Source: Pseudoflavonifractor capillosus
GTDB taxonomy: Bacteria; Bacillota; Clostridia; Oscillospirales; Oscillospiraceae
Reading direction: 5' to 3'
DNA length: 64,000 bases
NCBI RefSeq assembly: GCF_016899775.1
Contig: NZ_JACJJE010000015.1
Span: 1-64,000 of the forward strand
This document shows, in pieces, positions 59,031 to 64,000 of this stretch. Made by a program: the position numbers and the translations under genes. Numbering within the stretch: position 1 is the first letter of the stretch; every line of letters begins with the position of its first letter. The notes beneath the pieces are model-generated. The model ran no database searches and was not told where the DNA came from. It worked only from the letters and a program-made list of their open reading frames with translations.

Positions 59031-60794
59031 ATGAAGAAGCAAGCCCGAATGGGGACCTCGCTGTTCCTGTCCCTGCTGCTGTGCGGATGCAGCACTCTGC
59101 CAGCTCAGGCGGCGGAAGCGGTGCCAGAATTTCAGGACAGCGCCTATATCCAGGAGGATGGACGGGTCTGGGTCCGGTTTGACGCCAACGGCGGCTCCGG
59201 AACGGTTCCGGACGGTCTGGCCGCTCAGAAGGGGGAGGGCGTAACTCTGCCTTCGGCCCAGCTGACTGTGCGGATTGACGGTGAGACGCTTCGCTTTGTG
59301 GGCTGGTCCACCAGCGTGACCGCAGCCCTTCCGGAATATGAGCCTGGCAGCATCATCACACTGGGTGAGGATACCACCCTGTACGCAGTGTACGCCTCCG
59401 GAGAGTGTCAGGTCACCTATCGGGTGGACGGCGTGACCACCACTGAAGCGGTAAAGCTGGGAGAGTCGCCCAAGAAGGTCCCCGCCCTGCCCGAGGGGTA
59501 CACAGGCTGGGTGAGCGGAAGCGGAGCGGTGGTGGACCCGGCCTCCGCCCAGATCTGGGGAGACCAGACCTTTACCGCCTATGAGACCATCACCCTGAAC
59601 ACCTGGGACCACAGCAAGTATATGGACGGCTCCAGCGACGGCCTGTTTCACCCCGGCCAGTACATGACCCGGGCCGAGGTGGCCCAGGTGCTCTACGGCC
59701 TGCTGGCGGAGGAGCCGGAGGCCCGGGTATCTTTCTCGGATGTGTCCGACGATATGTGGTATGCCGAGGCCGTTGAGTCCTTGGGGGCTATGGGCATTCT
59801 GGACTGCGAGGCGGGTTCCGCCTTCCGGCCCAATGCCGCCATCTCCCGGGGAGAATTCGCCCTGATGATCAACCACTTTATCTCCGGAACAGGAGACCTG
59901 GAGTCCTTTGCGGACGTACCTGTGGGCAGCCAGTACTATGAGGCTGTCGGCGCCGCGGCGGCGGAGGGGCTGTTCAGCGGCTATGCCGATGGCACCTTCC
60001 ACCCGGACGCCGCCCTCACCCGGGCCCAGGCCACGGTAGTGTTCAATAATCTGCTCCACCGGGAGCCAGACGCCTCGGCCATTGCCAGCAACCCCAACGT
60101 CCGCCTGTTCCCCGACGTGCCCACCACCTATTGGGCCTACGGAGAGATCATGGAGGCCACCATCTCCCACACCTATGACGACAGCACGGGACAGGAGGCC
60201 TGGACCCAGGTGACCGCCGAGCGCAGCGCCCTGTCCGACGGCTATTACCGTATCAGCGGCCGGCTCTACCGGGTACAGGACGGCATGTTCCTCCACAACA
60301 CCACCGTAGACGGCTTTACATACGACGCCCAGGGCCGCTACACCACCGGTTCGGCCACCCTGGATACCAAGCTGAACAACATCGTGGAGACCTATACCAA
60401 CAGCTCCATGACCCGGGACCAGAAGCTGCGGGCCCTGTATAACTATGTGCGGGACAACTTCTCCTACCTGAAGCGGGATCTGGTGTCCAAGGGCGAGACC
60501 GGCTGGGAGCCCGCCTACGCTGAGGAGTTCCTGCGGCTGGGACGGGGCAACTGCTACAGCTTCTCCGCCACCTACTGCCTGCTGGCCCGGGAGCTGGGCC
60601 TGCCGGCCTACACCGTGGTGGGCGGCCTGGGGGCCAGCAACAGCCCCCACGGCTGGGTGGAGATCAACCTGGACGGTACCACCTACATGTTTGACCCCCA
60701 GCTGGAGTGGCGGTATCTCCACGACTATGGGCGCACAGGCTATAACCTGTTCAAGATGCTCCCCAGTCAGGCCCGATTCACTTACATCCGTTGA
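59031..60794 (+). CDS. Secreted SLH-domain protein with transglutaminase-like domain
   Basis: 587 residues. Signal peptide 1-30 (FLSLLLCGCSTLPAQAAEA, possibly a lipobox at LCGC). Residues about 40-130 are an InlB/Flg_new-type beta repeat (VRFDANGGSGTVPDG, FVGWSTS), then a shorter second one. About 200-375: three SLH-like units (DGLFHPGQYMTRAEVAQVLY, FRPNAAISRGEFALMINHF, GYADGTFHPDAALTRAQATV) that anchor proteins to cell-wall polymers. C-terminal 440-587: transglutaminase-like fold with a Cys-His-Asp triad in GNCYSFSA, PHGWVEI and YMFDPQ. It may be a surface peptidase or cross-linker. First gene of the surface locus; GAGGAG upstream. Confidence 0.88.
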   Translation: MKKQARMGTSLFLSLLLCGCSTLPAQAAEAVPEFQDSAYIQEDGRVWVRFDANGGSGTVPDGLAAQKGEGVTLPSAQLTVRIDGETLRFVGWSTSVTAALPEYEPGSIITLGEDTTLYAVYASGECQVTYRVDGVTTTEAVKLGESPKKVPALPEGYTGWVSGSGAVVDPASAQIWGDQTFTAYETITLNTWDHSKYMDGSSDGLFHPGQYMTRAEVAQVLYGLLAEEPEARVSFSDVSDDMWYAEAVESLGAMGILDCEAGSAFRPNAAISRGEFALMINHFISGTGDLESFADVPVGSQYYEAVGAAAAEGLFSGYADGTFHPDAALTRAQATVVFNNLLHREPDASAIASNPNVRLFPDVPTTYWAYGEIMEATISHTYDDSTGQEAWTQVTAERSALSDGYYRISGRLYRVQDGMFLHNTTVDGFTYDAQGRYTTGSATLDTKLNNIVETYTNSSMTRDQKLRALYNYVRDNFSYLKRDLVSKGETGWEPAYAEEFLRLGRGNCYSFSATYCLLARELGLPAYTVVGGLGASNSPHGWVEINLDGTTYMFDPQLEWRYLHDYGRTGYNLFKMLPSQARFTYIR

Positions 60795-60821
60795 CCGGGC
60801 GACTGAGGGCACGATAGAAAT

Positions 60822-62231
60822 ATGGTATTTAGTTCACCTATTTTCCTGTTTGTCTTTCTGCCGGTGACCTACCTGGGCTACCGGATTCTGCCTGGGCTGC
60901 CCCTGCGCAACGCTTGGCTCACCCTGGCCAGCCTGGTGTTTTTCTCCTTTGGACAGCTGCCCTATCTGGTGCTGCTGCTCATCAGCGTGCTGATCAACTA
61001 CCTCTTCGGACTGTGGCTTCAATCCGGGGAGCGCCACCGCCGCCTGGCCGCGGGCCTGGCGGCGGCGGCCAATCTCTCTCTTCTGGGCGTGTTCAAATAT
61101 GTGGACTTCATGATCTCCACCTTTAACAGTCTGTCCGGAGCAGAATTGGCCCTTACCGGCATTGTGCTGCCCATCGGCATCTCCTTTTACACTTTCCAGG
61201 GCATGAGCTATGTCATCGACGTGTACCGCCACCCGGAGTGGGGAACCCGAAATCCGGGCAAGCTGCTGCTGTACATCTCTTTCTTCCCCCAGCTCATCGC
61301 CGGCCCCATTGTCATTTACCACGATGTGGCCGACCAGATCGACCGGCGGGAACTGACTCCGGAGCTGACCCTGTCCGGCCTGCGCCGGTTTATTTTAGGC
61401 TTTGGGAAGAAGATCCTCCTGGCCAACTCCACGGGGGAGATTGCCGACGCGGTGTTCGCCATGACGGCGGACCAGCTGGATTTCCGGCTGGCCTGGCTGG
61501 GGGCGGTGTGCTACACCCTGCAGATCTACTTTGACTTCAGCGGTTACAGCGACATGGCCATCGGCCTGGGCCGGATGTTCGGCTTCCGGTTTTTGGAGAA
61601 CTTCAACCTGCCCTATGCCTCCAAGTCCATCAAGGAGTTCTGGCGGCGGTGGCACATCTCCCTCAGCTCCTGGTTCCGGGACTATCTGTACATCCCACTG
61701 GGGGGCAACCGGAAGGGAGCGGCCCGCACCAATCTCAATAAATTCATCGTCTTTTTCGCCACAGGCCTTTGGCATGGGGCCAACTGGACCTTTGTGCTGT
61801 GGGGCCTGTGGCATGGTCTGTTCTCCACCCTGGAGGGGATCGGGGTTATTCCCAGACGCCTGCGGGAGTCCTGGCTGGGCCATGTGTACACCATGCTGGT
61901 GGTCATTCTGGGCTTTACCCTGTTCCGGGCGGATACCCTTGCCGACGCCGGGGTGATGTTCACAGCCATGTTCACCGGATTTTCTATTGATCCGGCCAAC
62001 ACCCTGGCCCTCATCGCCCTGCTGGACGCCAAGGCGGTGTTCCTGCTGATTGCCGCCCTGCTCTTTGCCTTCGGCGTCCCCCAGTGGATATGGCGGCAGC
62101 TTCAGCAGCGGGGCCTGCCTCAGCGAGCGGGGGCGGCGGCCGCGGCCGTGGGGTACAGCGCCCTGTTCGGCGTGAGCGTGCTCACCCTGGCGGGGGCCAC
62201 CTTCAACCCCTTCATCTATTTTCAGTTTTAA
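60822..62231 (+). CDS. MBOAT family O-acyltransferase (AlgI/PatA/DltB-like)
   Basis: 469 residues with about eleven TM segments. FFPQLIAGPIVIYHDVADQI, QIYFDFSGYSDMAIGLGRMF, FWRRWHISLSSWFRDYLYIP and the catalytic-His motif ATGLWHGANWTFVLWG are MBOAT signatures. Such enzymes pass acyl groups across the membrane to extracellular polymers, usually with an SGNH/DHHW partner, encoded 15 bases downstream. No dlt genes are near, so the acceptor is unlikely to be teichoic acid D-alanylation and is probably a polysaccharide. Confidence 0.93.
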   Translation: MVFSSPIFLFVFLPVTYLGYRILPGLPLRNAWLTLASLVFFSFGQLPYLVLLLISVLINYLFGLWLQSGERHRRLAAGLAAAANLSLLGVFKYVDFMISTFNSLSGAELALTGIVLPIGISFYTFQGMSYVIDVYRHPEWGTRNPGKLLLYISFFPQLIAGPIVIYHDVADQIDRRELTPELTLSGLRRFILGFGKKILLANSTGEIADAVFAMTADQLDFRLAWLGAVCYTLQIYFDFSGYSDMAIGLGRMFGFRFLENFNLPYASKSIKEFWRRWHISLSSWFRDYLYIPLGGNRKGAARTNLNKFIVFFATGLWHGANWTFVLWGLWHGLFSTLEGIGVIPRRLRESWLGHVYTMLVVILGFTLFRADTLADAGVMFTAMFTGFSIDPANTLALIALLDAKAVFLLIAALLFAFGVPQWIWRQLQQRGLPQRAGAAAAAVGYSALFGVSVLTLAGATFNPFIYFQF

Positions 62232-62246
62232 GGAGGGGGACAGGAC

Positions 62247-63629
62247 ATGACACAAAAGACCAAGGCGCGCATCGCGCTCACCGCTTTTCTGGCGGCATGC
62301 CTGATCCCCTCGGCAGGGATGCTCCTGCTGCCCCAAGGGGAGGCGGCGGCCAACCAGACCCTGGCCCCCGCGCCCCGGCTCTTTTTGGAGGACGGCAGCT
62401 TCAACACCCAGGTGCTGGACGAGGTCACCGACTATGTGGCCGACCACTTCGCCTTCCGGCAGGAGATGATCACCGCCGGGGCCGCCCTAGACGCGGCGGT
62501 GTTCCACGTGTCGTCCGAGGAGGACGTGGTGCTGGGGCAGGAGGACTGGCTCTTCTACCGGGAGACCATGGACGACTACCTGCACACCAACCCCCTGAGC
62601 GAGCAGCAGCTCTTCGGAGCGGCCCGCACCCTGGCCCTGCTCCAGGAGTACGCCCAGAGCCGGGGGGCCCAGATGTATGTCACCGTGGCCCCCAACAAGG
62701 CATCCCTGTATCCGGAGTACCTGCCCCATGTGGGAACGCCCCTGGAGGGGGAGGACGACATCGACCGGCTGGTCCCCTATCTGGAGGGACAGGGGGTGTC
62801 CTACATCGACCTGTTTGCCCCCTTCCGGGAGACGGAGGAGGTCCTCTACTACCACACCGACTCCCACTGGAACATGCGGGGGGCGGCTTTGGCCCACGAC
62901 ACCCTCATCGCCGGGCTGGGCAAGGCCGACCAGGAGCCCTTCTTTGACGGTACTTATCACCAGGGGGAGCCCCACCTGGGGGACCTCTATGAGATGGTTT
63001 TCCCCACCGGAACGAAAACGGAGGAAGACGCGGCCTACGACCGGGAATTTGCCTTCTCCTATGTCCGGCCCATCCGCAGCGCCGAGGACCAGTTCATTCA
63101 GACCGAGAACCCGGACCGGAGCGGGAACCTGCTCATGTTCCGGGACTCCTTCGGCAACCTGCTGCACCCCTATTTGGCGGACGCCTACGGCCAGGCCGCC
63201 TTCTCCCGGGCCATGCCCTATACCATGTCCCTGCTGGACCAGACCGGGGCGGACACGGTGCTCATTGAGATCGTGGAGCGCAACCTGGACTGGTGGGCCA
63301 CCCAGGCCCCCATCTTCCCGGCCCCGGAGCGGGTCCTGAACGGCGTGCCCCCCCAGGGGACAGCCCAGGCCCGGCTCACCGCCGTGGAGGACGGACTGCT
63401 GGAGGGGTACACCCGGCTGGAGGGCCGCCTCACCGGGGATGTGGACGGCGATTCCCCCATCTATGTCCAGATGGGAGACCAGCTCTATGAGGCCAGCCCT
63501 GTGGGCGAGGCGGGGGAGGGGACGCCTTTCACCCTGTACGTCCCCACGGAGCAGGCCCAGGCGGACACGGAGATTCTGTATCAGTTTGAGGGACAGCTCT
63601 ATACCACCGGAGCGGTTTCCCGGCAATAA
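62247..63629 (+). CDS. AlgX/AlgJ-like (DHHW family) extracellular acyltransferase component
   Basis: 460 residues. One N-terminal signal/anchor at 7-30; then the family motifs VLGQEDWLFYRETMDDYLH, YVTVAPNKASLYPEYLP, YYHTDSHWNMRGAALAHDTL (DSHW in place of DHHW) and MFRDSFGNLLHPYLADAYGQ with the probable catalytic Ser. These act with MBOAT proteins in O-acetylation of secreted polymers. The last 100 residues form an extra beta domain. GGAGGGGG ribosome site; coupled with the MBOAT gene. Confidence 0.87.
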   Translation: MTQKTKARIALTAFLAACLIPSAGMLLLPQGEAAANQTLAPAPRLFLEDGSFNTQVLDEVTDYVADHFAFRQEMITAGAALDAAVFHVSSEEDVVLGQEDWLFYRETMDDYLHTNPLSEQQLFGAARTLALLQEYAQSRGAQMYVTVAPNKASLYPEYLPHVGTPLEGEDDIDRLVPYLEGQGVSYIDLFAPFRETEEVLYYHTDSHWNMRGAALAHDTLIAGLGKADQEPFFDGTYHQGEPHLGDLYEMVFPTGTKTEEDAAYDREFAFSYVRPIRSAEDQFIQTENPDRSGNLLMFRDSFGNLLHPYLADAYGQAAFSRAMPYTMSLLDQTGADTVLIEIVERNLDWWATQAPIFPAPERVLNGVPPQGTAQARLTAVEDGLLEGYTRLEGRLTGDVDGDSPIYVQMGDQLYEASPVGEAGEGTPFTLYVPTEQAQADTEILYQFEGQLYTTGAVSRQ

Positions 63630-63660
63630 ACGACAAATTCAGAAAGGATCTGGATGTAAA

Positions 63661-64000
63661 ATGAAGCAGAGAACCATTGCCCTGCTGTTGGCTGCAACCC
63701 TGGTGGGCGGCCTCACCGCCTGCGGCGGGAACCCCTCTGATGCCTCCAGCGCCCAGGATGGAAGCGGCAGCCAGTCTGTCTCCTCCAGCCAGGAGGAGAG
63801 CACCTCGGTGGAGGACCGCTCCGCCGGCGGAGATGCGTCTGTGACCACCCCAGAGGACAGCTCGGCCGGAGACAGCAGTTCCAGCGCCACGGCAGGGGAC
63901 GCCTCCACCCAGGACCAGGAGAACGCCTCCGCCAGCACAACCACCCAGGCCCAGCAGTCCTCCGGACAGCCTACGGTGACCCAGCCCTCGGTCCAGCAGC
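63661..64000 (+). CDS. Lipoprotein with Ser/Thr/Gln-rich linker (3' end outside window)
   Basis: 113 residues visible, open to the window end. Signal with lipobox LTACGG (Cys at 21), then a low-complexity region rich in Ser, Ala, Thr, Glu and Gln (SSSQEESTSVEDRSAGGDAS, ASTTTQAQQSSGQPTVTQPS), typical of a spacer before a surface domain. Located 31 bases after the DHHW gene, so likely the fourth gene of the surface locus. The functional domain is not in the window. Confidence 0.75.
   Translation, partial: MKQRTIALLLAATLVGGLTACGGNPSDASSAQDGSGSQSVSSSQEESTSVEDRSAGGDASVTTPEDSSAGDSSSSATAGDASTQDQENASASTTTQAQQSSGQPTVTQPSVQQ

Noticed and set aside
58998-60812. 604-codon minus-strand frame
   Set aside because: Antisense to the SLH-transglutaminase gene; composition is biased and there is no ribosome site.

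Overview
The window reads as chromosome of a GC-rich, low-branching Firmicute, most likely a gut clostridium of the Oscillospiraceae (Flavonifractor / Pseudoflavonifractor / Lawsonibacter type). This is inferred from strongly G/C-ending codons combined with clostridial gene content and order (dgt-dnaG-rpoD, ftsEX next to an M23 hydrolase, DUF4317, DUF4830, PadR-DUF2812, a TepA-like ClpP, SLH proteins), Firmicute-type TTGACA/TATAAT promoters with 17-bp spacers, and frequent GTG/TTG starts with GGAGG ribosome sites. No rRNA or tRNA gene, prophage, IS transposase or CRISPR array was recognised.

Layout. 1-9.07 kb (minus strand): a PadR repressor gene followed by seven tandem paralogous DUF2812 membrane proteins, the last cut by the window edge; the promoter spacer is itself a palindrome. 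9.2-16.2 kb: DUF4830 protein, rsuA, a CdaR/PucR-type regulator, ftsE-ftsX-microprotein-M23 hydrolase, and a frameshifted metallo-beta-lactamase-fold gene. 16.2-18.1 kb: rplM-rpsI (minus) and a TtcA-like thiolase. 18.2-25.3 kb: CofE-like protein, MATE exporter, PHP phosphatase, degenerate HAD protein, NifX-like protein, DUF4317 protein and an isolated cobQ. 25.3-30.2 kb: a 1017-residue Sel1-repeat protein translationally coupled to cobQ, TfoX-C protein, tgt, yajC. 30.2-37.3 kb (minus): dgt, dnaG, rpoD and a SEDS polymerase, with a repeat block and a divergent XRE module lodged between dgt and dnaG. 37.4-46.2 kb: tsaE, tsaB, upp, ddl, murF, ABC-F, DUF218 and a second metallo-beta-lactamase-fold gene. 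46.9-54.3 kb: prfA, small proteins, HAD phosphatase, a GNAT-Sua5 fusion, DUF4180, XRE-membrane regulator, coaE, M18 aminopeptidase. 54.8-64 kb: anion transporter, two further XRE-membrane regulators (one coupled to a lipoprotein), TepA-like protease, and a surface locus (SLH-transglutaminase protein, MBOAT, AlgX/DHHW-like protein, lipoprotein start).

The most striking non-coding feature is a set of six intergenic blocks (about 3.9 kb together). They hold (i) five copies of a 290-440 bp composite element whose hairpin stems change sequence while keeping base pairing, the signature of a structured RNA; (ii) many short GTAGGGGC-type palindromic cassettes, one of which abuts the same end of every composite copy; and (iii) CCTTCCCCC-type miniature elements, some nested inside composite copies. 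The blocks sit between genes usually close together (tsaE/tsaB, dgt/dnaG).

Functionally the window is mostly housekeeping: wall synthesis and division (ftsEX/M23, SEDS, ddl, murF), translation and tRNA modification (rplM, rpsI, tgt, ttcA-like, tsaB, tsaE, sua5 domain, prfA, rsuA), replication/transcription (dnaG, rpoD), and CoA/cobamide/uracil salvage. The accessory parts are the PadR-DUF2812 array, the Sel1 protein, the XRE-membrane regulators, the surface locus and the repeat blocks.
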